From contig BCIK01000015.1 of NCBI GenBank assembly GCA_039545295.1, forward strand, positions 310,001 to 374,000: DNA of 64,000 bases, given 5' to 3'. The stretch's first letter is position 1. Each line of letters begins with the position of its first letter. A program made the position numbers and the translations under genes. Under the pieces are notes generated by a model. It had not been told where the DNA came from and ran no database searches. It worked only from the letters and a program-made list of their open reading frames with translations. The DNA comes from Udeniomyces pyricola. Lineage: Eukaryota; Basidiomycota; Tremellomycetes; Cystofilobasidiales; Mrakiaceae. Shown here one piece after another: positions 11,742 to 23,700 of the stretch.

Positions 11742-12470
11742 ACCAGAATACATCGCACCTTCCTCTGCGTTGCCCATCGGCGCGACACGCACCATCTCCG
11801 AGACGCAACTGCTCAAAGTCGATCCGACGTTACCTGCCTCCGAATCTAAGCTTCTCAATGCCCTGCTTGCTCTCGTCCGGGTCGTCGTTCCCCCGACGAC
11901 GTCAACGACGACTCTCTCGCCGGTGGCGGCGGTGGGGGCGGGTATCAAACGGGAGGACGGAGGAGGGGTAGTCAAGATCGAAAAGAAAGGAGCGGAAGAG
12001 GAAGACGATGGGAGGATCGAAGGTGAGGTCGGAGAGGAAGTTAGTAAGAGTGAGATTGCGGGGTACGCTGTCATGTGAGTTTTTTTTTTTTTTAGTTGTT
12101 TTTTTTTTTGTTTTTTGTTTTTTTTTATTTTAAGGGGGAGATAGAGTCTGTTTGGATGGTGGTGATGGTGAAATCGAAAGACCCTTCTTCATCTTCATGG
12201 CTCTCTCGTCTTCTGGGCCCTTCCTTCACCTCCTAAAAAAAAAAAAAAAGAAAAAAACTGACCTGACCTGACCGCCCCTTCCTCCTCCTCCTCCTCCTCT
12301 TCCTTCCTTGTCTCTTCTTCTCGTTCTTCTTTTTACTTTTTTACTTTCTTCTTTTCTTCAGAACCGCCATCGATCCGATCCGCAAGAAATTCACGCTTCT
12401 CAGTCCGCACCCGGGGAAACTCCTCAGTCGGACCGCTCTCGTCGGAAGTTTCGAATGGCAAGAGATGTAG
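8838..12470 (+). CDS. CLP1: CLP1, pre-mRNA cleavage complex / polynucleotide 5'-hydroxyl kinase family
   Basis: Exons 8838-8936, 9077-9194, 9867-10201, 10382-10760, 10958-11067, 11207-11399, 11747-12074, 12362-12470; all phases close, 556 residues, somewhat longer than human CLP1 (425). Clp1 belongs to cleavage factor IA in fungi and bridges 3'-end factors; it binds ATP through a P-loop. Visible: N-terminal beta domain (SEYRFELEQGEAMAI, QAELFGAELA), Walker A GPEGSGKT at residues 149-156, KWYGYPHP, and a C-terminal beta domain ending FEWQEM. Extra length lies in an acidic/Ser/Thr insert before the last exon. The second intron (672 nt) is unusually long for this window, and no other exon is obvious in it. 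A short intron just after LALESMR (about 9950-10020) cannot be excluded. Confidence 0.93.
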
Positions 12471-12506
12471 GAGGAAGAAGAAAAAAAANAAAANAAAAAA
12501 AAANGG

Positions 12507-12568
<62 letters not shown>

Positions 12569-13613
12569 CAGGCGGAAAGGGAAGGGAAGAGAGAGAGGAG
12601 AGGGGAGGAGGAGGAGGGGGGGGGGGTTCTCTCTCTCTCTCTCTCTCTCTCTTTTCTTTCTTTCCTTCGCTCTCCTGTCGTGTGAAAAGATGAGCCGCCT
12701 ATATAAAACCCCCTCTCGATGATAAACGATGATGAATGATGATAACGAAAGGAAGCAAAAAAAAAAAAAAAAACCAACCCACGTCCAATGAATCTGCCCA
12801 TGGAAAAACGTCTCCTTCAAAAATCGCCCTGCATCCAGACATATATATATATATATACATGTATATCCATATCACATGCATCACGGTGATGTTCATGCGC
12901 CTGGTTGGCTGAAAAAATTGAAAAATCGGTCGCTCTCTTACGGATATATATATATATATACATATCTGGTGACATCATGAAAAAAAGCCTTGGAATGTGC
13001 GGTATGCATGCCACGATATATATGATTCGCGTCGACGTGAATACATACATACCGATGACGCACAGTATATATATTTGCCCTCTTCTTTTTCCTTTTTTTT
13101 TTTTTTTTTTTTCATCTTCGACTCATCCGAAAAAAAAGTTAAAATCAGGGTCAAAGAAAAAAAAACCCCATCGTTAATACAGATAAGGACGGAAAGAAAC
13201 GAAAAGAAAAGAAACAGGTTGTAGGGGAGAAGAGGGGGGGGGGGAGGAGAGGAAAAGGGGGGTTAGGGGGTATTGCGAGGAGAGAGAGAAAGATCCAACC
13301 GTCGTCTTCCATCCGACAGACCGACCGAGGAAAGTCGAAGGGGAAAAAAAAGTAAAAGAAAAAAAAAGCAAACAAGGTAAAAACGGATCAAGTGGTCCGT
13401 TGATGCTTAACAAAGCAAGCCCCTATCCAACTCGGACTGCCTCAATCCGTCGTCCCTCTCCATCGAATCCAGTTCGTCCATCTCTCGCCTCCTTCCACAC
13501 GCAAAGAGCCTCCTCAGCTACATCCCACATTCCTAGGCTAGATTACTCCCCCTCCCCCCTTCCCTCATTTCCTCCGCCTCTCTCGTTCCTCGTTCCTCTG
13601 TGCGTTTCCTTCT
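12471..13613. other. Convergent spacer of low complexity
   Basis: No gene seen between the ends of CLP1 and the PMP3-like gene. Directly after the CLP1 stop there is a long A run with three single N (about 12490-12504), then a T run, G runs, CT repeats (about 12628-12650) and several TA microsatellites (12841-12857, 12944-12960, 13065-13073). The N bases mark uncertain homopolymer lengths. Confidence 0.6.
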
Positions 13614-15919
13614 CTAGAACGTATGATCCAACCCATCCGGGTCCCTCGCCGCGGGTGGTTTCCTACTCGCAGCACCCCCGCCCGAACCCCAACCCCCACC
13701 ACCCCCGCCCGAGCCGCTAATGGAGGAACTGAGAGAGCTGCGAGAAGTGGACGTTCGGGTCCGACGGGGCTGGAAAGAGTGAGAAGAAGATGTACCAAAG
13801 AAAGGAGAATAAGAAGGAAAGACGGGGAGGGGAAGAAAATGGGCAAGGCAAGGCGTGGACCAAGTCAGTATGACGGATCTGTTCCCTTGATTATTTACAT
13901 CTACTCTGACTTGATGTGATCCATCCTCGGACCCCACCCTCCTCCCTCCTTTATTCTTTCCCCTTCCCCCTGGCGAGAACCCCTTGAAAGCACTTACCGC
14001 TCCGTAATCTCGGCCCCATTCAGGGACGGACCCGTCGTCCTGGACGTCTTGATGCTTCTTGGTCTTCTTCGATGACCGACCCCATCCGCCTTTTTTGGAC
14101 GATGAAGGTGGATCGTCATATGCCGCAGCCTAGAGAAATCATGACGACACCACACCACACCACACCACACGACAAGGGGAGAGCAGTAAGAACCCGGTCA
14201 GCAATCGGATACCTTCTTATCGTCTCTTCATCTTACCAAACGTCTCTATCTCCCCCTCCTTTCCTTCCCAAACGTCAACTCACCGTTCGTTCGAACCGGT
14301 CACCTCCACCACTCGCCGTCGACCGCTTGTTAGGCGAGTCCTTGACATGAATCCCGGCGCCCTCAAAGTTGGCCGGATAATGCCAGTGGTTTCGGTTCGG
14401 AGCTTGATCGTCTGCATCAGTTGACAAAAATCATCGTATCCGATGGGCGTTTGAAGATACAAGGCAAAGGAAGAGCCATAAGAGAGAAGAAGAAGAAAAA
14501 AGTAAATGGGAGGAATGTTAGTCAACGTCACGTGCATACCTCCGTCTCCACAACTCTCTTCCTCTCTGCCATCATCACTCTGTTTCCTTCCCGTCCAAGG
14601 CACCCTTGCCCATTTTATCCGTCTAAAGACGCGTCAGAACTTACCCGGGACAGCATCCTCTCCATTCCCGTAATATTCAACCTCTTGATCGTCCCACAAT
14701 CGGGGTTCGGTCCCGCGGCCTTGGCCCGTCGAAGACGCGCCGGCGTTGGACGTATCCGTCGGATTCGCCAGTACCGCGCGCACTTGGCCTTCTTCGAGTT
14801 CGCCTTCGTCGTAGTCGTTACGGGAATTGCGCTCGTTGTATCTACAGATTGACCAAGAAGAAAAGGCGCCCGATGGAATCAAGAAGGAAAAAAAAAAGGG
14901 GGGGGGGGAGTGAGGGAGGGGAAGGTTTAGTAGGAACAAACTTGGATGACCATCTCATCCCAGCCACTCTCCCTCTTCTCTCTCCTACCTCTTGGAACCA
15001 CACTGATCGTCCAACACGATCAAACACACAAAGAGACTCGCTCTCCCTCTTTCGCTTTTTGCAAGGCAGGCTGCGCAAGGGAAACGCGACGTACCGGCCC
15101 GACCACGCGCTCTTGGCCTTCTTCCTCACGACGTCGGTATCATCGACGAGTCCATACCGGATCGCCCACTTGGGCGTCCGTCGGTTGTTGGAGTTGTTTC
15201 GGATGTTTTGCACATAGCTGCGTTTGGGTGAGAAGAGGGAGACAAAGGGAGAATGATGATGTGAAGGAGTGATGAATGGAAAGGGGGGGGGGGGGGGCGT
15301 TGAGCTCCTCGTTCGGAGATACGGCCGCCGTTCTCCAAAGGGGGATTTCTTCTTCTTGGCTAAAGAAAGAAAAGGGGAGACGCACAAGTTGTGGAAGTGA
15401 CAGGGAAAGTCTGGGAGAGATGTGTAGTCAAGGAGAAGAACGAGGGAAGAAGGAAGAATGGGAACGTGTTGAGTGATTGGTTATATTGCCAAGCGTGAAT
15501 GGATGGATGGATGGATGGATGCGCATGGGGTGCTCGCGAAAGAGGAGAGGAGAGGAGAGGGGAAAGGAAAGAGGACACGTACAACCGCAGATACACAGAA
15601 AGAGGTTGATGAAGAAGTCATGACCGATTCCAAACCGGACGGCAACGGCTGGGTGGAGGAGAGATTATGCGAGGGGATATGGTCAGCTTGGATGGATGGA
15701 TGGATGGACAAGTTGAAAGGAGACAATAACCCAGAGGGCGGGGGAGAACGGAGAGGGATAGAGACAAGATAGAGGGACAGAGGGAGGCTGTGACGGAGGG
15801 AACGTACCAAGTGGAGGAAAGAGGAAACCGCAGATGAAGATGAGGACGACGACGCCGTGATGTCGCTTAGGAGTGAGGTCGAGTTTGCCCTTGGGGAGGT
15901 AGTGGTTGTAGTTGGCCAT
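13614..15919 (-). CDS. PMP3/UPF0057-family membrane protein with long charged tail
   Basis: Minus-strand exons 15919-15808, 15648-15583, 15410-15386, 15217-15095, 14841-14645, 14411-14284, 14129-13998, 13769-13614; all phases close, 312 residues. The N-terminal 80 residues form the two-helix UPF0057 module: a first helix (VVVLIFICGFLFPPLAV) and the signature RFGIGHDFFINLFLCICGYF, followed by HNFYVQNIRNN. Yeast Pmp3 is about 55 residues and affects plasma-membrane potential. Here a tail of more than 200 residues follows, rich in Arg, Asp, Gly and Ser, with WAIRYGLVDD near its start and LDHTF at the C-terminus. A 25-nt microexon carries the middle of the second helix, and both of its phases fit. 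Start ATG at 15919 sits in a good context (GGCC before ATG). Function of the tail is unknown. Confidence 0.87.
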
Positions 15920-16370
15920 GGCCGGTGAGCGTGGATGGGATAGGGATAGGGATAGGGATAGGAATAGGGATGAGGATGGGAATGGGTAGGAGGGCAGCGA
16001 AGGGGGAGATGGTTGCAGGCGTGTGTGGGTTGGTTGGTTTGTTGGTTGGTTGACCGGAGTGATCGATGGCAGGCGACTTTGGTCATCATCATCGTTCACT
16101 ACTACTGCTGCGCCTCTGATTCACTCAGCTTATATATATATATATATATGAACCAATACACGCCACCACACAAACATCAACATCACGCTCACCCTGCTGG
16201 CCCTTTCGCGTCCTACATCCATGACCAGCGCCCTAATTCACCGCGCACGCATATACATGCAATCAACCCCACAATTAGCTATAGTTAAGAAGAAAAGAAA
16301 AAAAAAACCCTTCCCCCACCCCTTCCCTCCTTCGTCTTCATTCACATCCACATCCTCCTCATCATCATCA
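15920..16370. other. Spacer with GGGATA hexamer repeats
   Basis: This lies upstream of the PMP3-like start and downstream of the GT61 stop, both on the minus strand. It contains a (GGGATA)n-like tract at about 15937-15970, GGTT repeats near 16028-16050 and a TA microsatellite near 16134-16150. No gene seen. Confidence 0.5.
15937..15970. repeat. GGGATA hexamer tandem repeat
   Basis: Four to five imperfect copies of GGGATA just upstream of the PMP3-like start codon, in its likely 5' leader. On the sense (minus) strand it reads TATCCC. It looks telomere-like only superficially and lies deep inside gene-rich DNA. Confidence 0.8.
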
Positions 16371-19300
16371 TCATCCAACAACATCCACATCCGCCTCTTG
16401 AACGTTATCGCCTCCTTCCCACCGACGGTTCCAATCGACGAGTCCGTCCGCAAAGAGCTTCGTCAACGTCTCGACGATGAGCGGCGCAGAAACGGTGAGG
16501 TTCGTGCCGGCAAAGTTGTCCGATAGCTTAAAGCCTGTCGAACGGCACATGGGTTATGTCCAAAGGAGAGTGGTGATGACAAGAACAAATAATGACAACA
16601 ACAACAACAACAATGGTGATAGTGACAGGGAAACAAAGAAGAGAGAGGGGGGGGGGGAGAGAGAGAGAGAGAGAGAAGGAGGTCAGAATGGCGAAAGAAA
16701 AAAAGAGTACGACGACCGAAAGGGAATGAGAAGAAAACTAAAAAAGAGCAAACGACGAACCTGGCACATCAGCCGCCCAATCGTAAACCTGGTCGTTCCA
16801 AATCGAGATGTACTGATGGAACAAGGGTTCCGTCAACTGATCGAGAACAACAAAAAGATCACACAGAATGTGAGTGTGTGTGTGTGTGAGAGAGAGAGCG
16901 AGGTAGATGTCAGTCATGTCAAGCGATGTTATCATTACCATCTAGGAGAAAAGAGACTCATGAAGGGCTTACCAATTGGTAGTCGCGTGAGAAACCTCCA
17001 ACGTCAAAGACTAAGTAGAGAGAAGGAGGGGGTGATAGGAAAAGGGAGGGAAGGGGGGGGGGACGATGGGGAGGGGGTGCATTTAGGATATCAGCGTGGT
17101 AACAGAGGTGGTTTGTACACAGAAAAGGCGCCATCTTTTCGAGAGCCAATCCAACCTCTCGCCTCCCCTCATCCAACCGTCCAACAATCAACCAAAATCA
17201 ATCAAAGTCAAATCTGGCAAAAAAAAAAAAAAAAACCCCACTTTCAATGACGGCACCTCCGGGTTTCATCCAAATCTCATTCGTCAATCCGTTCCCATGG
17301 ACGCCGAGGATGACATCGGCCTTGGAGGCAATCGTCATTTGTTCGCGCTTGGAGAGGCGTTCCATCTCGGGTGCGAGGAACTCGATTGAGTCCATCGATC
17401 GGAGGGCCGACATGAGGGCCGCGTGGGATTCGTCCGTCAGTTTACGTTTCGAGGTGAGTTGACTAGAAGAGAGGGGGAGGGAGGGGGGGGGGGAGGAAGA
17501 GAAGGAAGATAATGGTTCAGAAGCGGATCAAGACGAGAGAGATGCACGAGAGAAGAAAGAAAGCAAAACGGTGGTGACCTCACCGAGAGATATAGACGAC
17601 CGTCGGTTTGTCCTTGACATGCTATCCTCATTCCAACCCGGATGATAAAACGTAAAGCACAACCCATATATCCAATCGTGAGCGTCCGCCCTCCCAAATG
17701 GACCAAAGAAAGAAAGAAACCATCGCGACTTACGATGTTCTCGATACCCAAACTCAACATCATGCTCTCCCTCACGGGCGCCCACCAATCCCTCGGAGCG
17801 TCAACGACGCGGAAGACATCGGCGTTCATCTTGTTCCATTGGTCCGTCGTAGGGTTGTGTCGATGAGACGCCCAACGATCAATGATGACAATCTCGTCAA
17901 ACATGTAAAGGTTGCCAGAGATGGTTCGATCTGGAAGAGACGCGATCGAAAGGGCGAGGAAAAAGAGATGAAATGGCACAATGCGGAGGTCACGTTGGGT
18001 ATACATGTGAAAAATAAGGATAGAAGAACAGCCTGACGAAAAAGAAGAGAGAAAAGAACCTACCGTGCCAATGGACAGAATCTTCAACTGCCATCATCGG
18101 GAAGAGTGTCGACATGAACCAGCTGTGTCATAGGAAAGAGAGACACACAAACAGAAGAGAAGTCCTAAACCCAGGATCAACCAGACTATCCCCTTGTAAC
18201 TTCTTGCCTCTTCAATGGAAACCGGATGACAAACGAAAGCTAAACACAGTCCCAAGACTCACGCGTTCAACCCCCTTAAGACGAGAAACAGGACCCAATG
18301 AGACAAAACATGTCAGTCAAGTCTGAACCATAAAAAGACGGCCCCAATCCTTCTCATCTCTCTCTACGCCAATATTCCACCGCCGTTCTCGACCACCGAA
18401 TTAGGGAGAAAGAGAAACCTCATGAGAATCGTACAAAAAAAAAGGGGGGGGGTTTGGAAAACGTACGGTTCGTCCCTCCAATCCTCTCCCTTGGCCAAGA
18501 TGGTTCGGCGCGGGAAGTCCATCCAGATGGCCGAGCCAGCCTTGATGAGCTCCGGAGCACCCGCGAGGACGCGCATCGCACCGGCAAAGATCTCAGCTGC
18601 AAAGTGGCTAGAGAAGGTCAACACACCAAGAGAGACGTGAAAAGAAAGAGAGAAGAGGAGAGGAGAGGAGAGAGTTTCAGAACGAGGAGTTGACCACAAG
18701 AAAAGACCGTTCGGAAGTCGTTGGGCATGAGCGAAGGGGACTCACAAGTAGTGTGCTATGAAGATTTGTTTTAGCATGTGTCGGCAGGGAGAGGGGGGGG
18801 GGACAGAGGTCGATTACAGTCAGTGAGAGAAGCCCACACCATTGCGTGGTAAGCAAGCCATATCCATAAGTACACAGCAATGCGAGAGACACTGAATATA
18901 TACCAAGATAACCCTCTGGACCCGGTCCGTCGTTGATGAAGATCGTAGCACCAGGTAATCGAGCCGCCTGAGACCGCCGCAGGCAATCATATCGAGAACC
19001 CAATGAACAAACATCATCAGCCTCTCTCGATCAAGAACTGTACCCTTGATCTCGGACACGCCTCTCTCTGCTCCGTTCTAGATGATACAGAAGGAAACAT
19101 GGAATGTCGTTCTTGAATGCCCGGTGGACGTACGCGATAATCTCCCCATTTCTCGACGGCCTGCTCGGGCGACATGACGAGCCATCGCGTCTCATCGGCG
19201 ACGGGGAACTTGTTCTCGGGCGTACCCCTCGACATATCCGAAAGGAACTTGGTCAACGGTGGCAGAGAACTGGGATCAGACGTGATAGCAACTTTGTGTT

Positions 19301-20110
19301 TTATTTCAGAAAAGTCCGAAGAGAAACGCCAAAGAGATATGATATTTAGAAGAAGAAAAAAAAAACCCCAAGAAACCACTCGGATTGTTAGCGGTTTCGA
19401 TCGCGTTTGACCGAAGAGGAAGTTCAAACAATCCGAACCCCCTTAGACATAAGGATGACAAGCGAGATGAGAGACGAACCCATTTGACCGTTTTGAACGT
19501 AGACGTTTTCAAACATGCCTAGAGAGGTCAAACACATCGTTTGAACCATCGACGTGGTCAGTACAGACGACGTGTGGCGAACAACCCAGGAAACTTGCCT
19601 TCCACACCACAAGTTCGACCAATGATATATGAACCGTCGTAACTTCCAAAAAAAACCTCTATGGGTCCTCCAATGTTGGGGGAAACCCGTAGACTTACTA
19701 TATCCCGGCAAGCCTCTTAACCACTTAGTTTCCTTGCCCGTAAACTTTCCCTGCTCACTCTTGTGGGAGATGTGGATGAAGGCGTTATGCAAGTTCATGC
19801 CGTATCGATGGTTGACGCCCCTTCCTTCACCCGTCGCGTCCAACAGCGGGAACGACGGATCGATCCTTTCGGGTCCATCGATATCGTCATACGCGCCCGA
19901 GCTGGATGATTTTGGGGGCCAAATGGAGGAGAGTGCAGAGGAGGCAGAGGAGATGGTTTCGCGAGGAGAGGAGGAGAGGAAGATGAGGAGGGAGAGAAGG
20001 GGGAGGAAGATGACGAGGGGAAGGGCTCGACGGGAGAAGACGTATTGTTTGAGGCGAGCCGGGAGAGAGACAGGCGTGCCCACGGGGGTATAGGGGGCGT
20101 TGGAAGGCAT
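16371..20110 (-). CDS. GT61-family glycosyltransferase, type II membrane protein
   Basis: Thirteen minus-strand exons: 20110-19699, 19518-19480, 19291-19134, 18967-18904, 18755-18746, 18607-18467, 18122-18064, 17930-17734, 17621-17584, 17462-17242, 17010-16973, 16836-16761, 16534-16371. Every phase closes; 538 residues. A short cytosolic N-terminus is followed by a signal anchor (ALPLVIFLPLLSLLIFL, about 29-45) and a lumenal domain. Family marks: LPGYSMFENVYVQNGQM, HYFHFAAEIFAGAMR, and the nucleotide-sugar motif GVHGNGLTNEIWMKPGG with HGNGLTN at 428-434. GT61 contains xylosyl- and N-acetylglucosaminyl-transferases acting on glycoproteins or glycans in the secretory path; I cannot tell the donor sugar. 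Exon 5 is only 10 nt long, yet it is needed to write HYFHF. No sign of damage. Confidence 0.9.
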
Positions 20111-20710
20111 GGGTTAGGGAGGTTAGGAAGGGTGGTGGAGTGATGGAGTGATGGGTTGGACCGAGGGAAGAGTCGAGACGGCCGCAGGGCTGGAGCGCTG
20201 CAGTAGCGGCGGAAGGGTGGACGTGTGGTGTGAAGGAGGTTGATTCGAGACGCGTCGTGATCGAAGCTTGGCAAGCAAAGGAAGAGGGGGGTCGTTCGAA
20301 TAGTTGGCTGGGTACGCGGGACCTCTCGAGCAAACCAATTGGACAGGTGCTGGGTTCACGTAGGGACGACGACAAGTGGTGAATGGGTGATGAGACCGGG
20401 TCGGTTGAATAGCAATATAGCAATGCAAGAAGACGTGAAGGTCAATGATCGATGATCGGCAGGAAGACTGTCGTCAAGGGCAGTTGACAGTCAAGCTATA
20501 ATAGTCCAGCTTCAAGCGCTTCAAGGGATTGTATATTTCGATCAAGCTTCAAGCGATCCAGGGAAGCTGTGTCCCGAGTTACGCGACATCGGATCCGAGC
20601 GATACATCATATCCCTTTTCGACCATATATGCTCCCAACGATCTCGTCTTGCTCGACTGAGATTTCTGTGAGTCTATTCTGTTTGTTCCGTCTGGAAATT
20701 ACGAAATGCT
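20111..20710. promoter_or_regulatory. Spacer: GT61 promoter region and 3' flank of the i-AAA gene
   Basis: About 600 bases between the GT61 start and the i-AAA stop, both minus strand. It includes two near copies of AGCTTCAAGCG (about 20509-20519 and 20544-20554). No coding sequence supported. Confidence 0.45.
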
Positions 20711-23700
20711 TCATGAATCCCCTTCAACCACCAAGACTTGTACTGGATCTGGCGATATGATCCTCGACGTCTCCTCCCCCTTCTTCTGCTTCTTCTGAGC
20801 CAGCCTCGACTTGGCTCCTCCTTCTGCCGTCGGCTTGGCCACTTTCTTCGAGACGGATTTCCCAGCGAGGACGAGTTTGATGTCTTTCGCGGTGAGTGTC
20901 TCGTGTTCGAGCAGAGCTTCAGCGAGCTGTAGGGATCCAGAGTTGGGTGTTGGAAACGAATGGGCGGGCAAGGAAACACGATATCGGAAGGGAGAGAGAG
21001 AAAGGAGAGGATAAAAACAAAGATTCCAAGTCAATCCCCTGATGGCGTGTTCGAACGAATCAGATCACACCCAGAAGGAAAGGGCGGCGGCCCAAGAGAG
21101 AAAAGAAAAACGAAAAAAAAACGTCACGAAACTGTATCGAGTTGAGGTCGGTTCGAAACGAGGATTTGACGGGCCCTCGATGCGGCAGAGTCGATCATAC
21201 TGATAGCAGTTGTCGATGATGGCAAGAAGAAAAAGAAGGGGGGCGGAAGCGAGAGGAAAGAAGAAGAACAGAGGACGAAGAGGAAACAGATCAGACACGA
21301 GAGAAGAAGAGTTAGCAAAGAGACATACATAGATGCCTTCTTCCTTATGACACTCTCCTACCCTCTCCCATTCGAGTCTCAAAAGCAAGGAAAAAAGAAG
21401 AAGAAAAGGAAGAAAAAAAAACGCTCTACTCGCCTTTTGATTTCCTCTTCGATCGTTTGCTTACTCTGCCGACTCAGGTAATAACTCGCTCGGTCTCCGA
21501 TAACTGTCATAAGGCCGACTTTATCGCTGTAGCCGTATTCCTTGACCATTCTCGTCGAGATGGCCGTCGCTCGCTCGAGGTCGTCCGCGGTTCGGTCCGA
21601 AGGGGAGTCAAACACGAGCAGTTCGGCTTCGCGGCCGGCAAGGGCAACGTCGACTGGGAAGGGGAACATCCATGTGGTTTGGTCCAGTTCGGTTCGGTAA
21701 GTGCATATAACAAGTATATCAAAAGAGAGGTCGACAATCAGTCTTTAAAATTCGTTCCAAGTTGGAAAACCAAACTGATCAGCTTTGAATAGAAACTGAC
21801 GTCGAGCGATGAACTCCTTGTACGACATGGAGTCCTGATCGGCTTTCGGAACTTGAGATGTCTGCATGATCCATTTCAGTTTAACAGAAGGGTCAGAACC
21901 ACCATGGCGCTTGGTCAACCTATCAAAGCGAGATGGATCCGGGAGGACAGTCTGATTGTCCCGCAAAGGGAGAGGGAGGAGGGAGGAGGGGAACAAAAAC
22001 AAAAACGTACAACCGAGAGTTTTGAACCGCGAGGGATGATAGAAACCTTGTGCAACGGAACCGAGCCAGGCGTCTGGAGAGCCACCAAAGCGTCTGCATG
22101 TCCGACATCGTGTTCACGTCGGCCGAAAAAAAAAGGAAGCATGAGCCAGATTCATGACGACGGTTAAAAGAAAAAAAAACAAGACGGAGAAGAAAGGTGA
22201 TCGAAAGACAGATAAGGGAACTCACGAGCCGCCTCGACGTACGCCGAAACCTTGAGAACGTCCTGTGGGACGAAACGCGACTTGCGCTCGACGCCCATTC
22301 GGATCCTATCATGAGAGAGAAAAGGGCATAGTACAGAAGAAGTGAGTTCCCTTGATTCATGAATGGTCTGAGTGTTTGATCTAGATTCTTGCTTGCTTAC
22401 CTGTCTTTGGCCCATTCAAGGTGCGAGAGCTGGACTGCTTTGGCTTGATTCTTGCTAGCATAGACGGCAGCTTGGTTGACCAAGTTCTGTCCAAACCAAA
22501 CATATACACAATGAAAGAAACCAAGGTGTTCATCAGCCTGTGTCAGTACAGTCACGACAACAATGACATGAAGAAAAGGTGTCAAATTAGCTACGGACTT
22601 CCAGATCAGCTCCTGAGAAGCCAGGAGTGCCCCGAGCTACGATGGTCGGATCCAAGGAAGGCTCGGCGATGACCTGGCCAAGGTAGCTCTGAAGAATGGC
22701 CGTACGACCCGCAACGTCTGAGTATGGGTCCAACATGTAACCTAGAATTAGTCTCCAGAGCATCGTCAAATCAAGGATCGCTTGCGTACGCAAGAGATCA
22801 ACAAGCAACCTGGACAGAAAGGCTTACCAGGCAAGGGCACGTTGACATGTCGATCAAACCTCCCCGGCCGGACGAGAGCCGGATCAAGGGACTCTGCGAA
22901 GTTGGTTGCGGCGATGATGACGATGGACTCGTCGGCGCCGAACCCATCGAGCTCGGTGAGGAGTTGGTTGAGCGTTTGCTTGCGGGAGGTGCCTTCGCCA
23001 GCGAGAGGGGCGTTCTGAAAGACCACGACAATTAAACCCAGAGGGAAACGAGAACACAAACAGATCAGAAGGGAGTTTCACGAGCGAGGAGAACAACAAA
23101 CTGCGAGAACGTGACGTACAGCTCCTTCCTCTCGCTTGCCACCAATCGCATCGAGCTCGTCGATGAAGATGATGGCTGGCGACCGTTCTTTAGCCGTAGC
23201 AAAGAGCGCTCGAACACGTTGAGCTCCAACACCCCAGTAGAGCTCTTCGAAATCGGATCCACTCGCATAAAAGAACGGAACGCCTGATTCTCCGGCCACG
23301 GCTCGCGCGAGCATGGTTTTGCCCGTTCCAGGAGGGCCCTCGAGAAGGATCCCCTTGCTGGGTCGACCACCAAGCGAGGAGAAGCGAGATGGATCGATCA
23401 CTATCAGGAGAACGTTTGAGATGATAAACGATCAGACAAGGGTACATATTGCCAGACATCCGAACGAGGAAATCACGACGAGGTCACGTACAAAAGTCAA
23501 CAAATTCTTGCAGCTCCTGCAACACATGAGAAAGAAGTGACGAGAAGCATATGAATTGAGTATCCAGGACCCTTGGCTTAGACTGGAAACGACTCTATAG
23601 CGCTTCATGTTTCCATGTCTCGAGACAGACTCACCTCCCTAGCTTCATCCACACCATTGATGTCGTCAAACGTGACGATCTTCTCACCCCAGGGCGGCGA

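Noticed and set aside
15937..15970. Internal telomere repeat
   Set aside because: GGGATA units are not the TTAGGG type and lie in a gene-dense region; a simple microsatellite is enough.
20500..20560. Possible structured RNA from the AGCTTCAAGCG repeats
   Set aside because: Only two near copies, no long inverted pairing and no recognised family.
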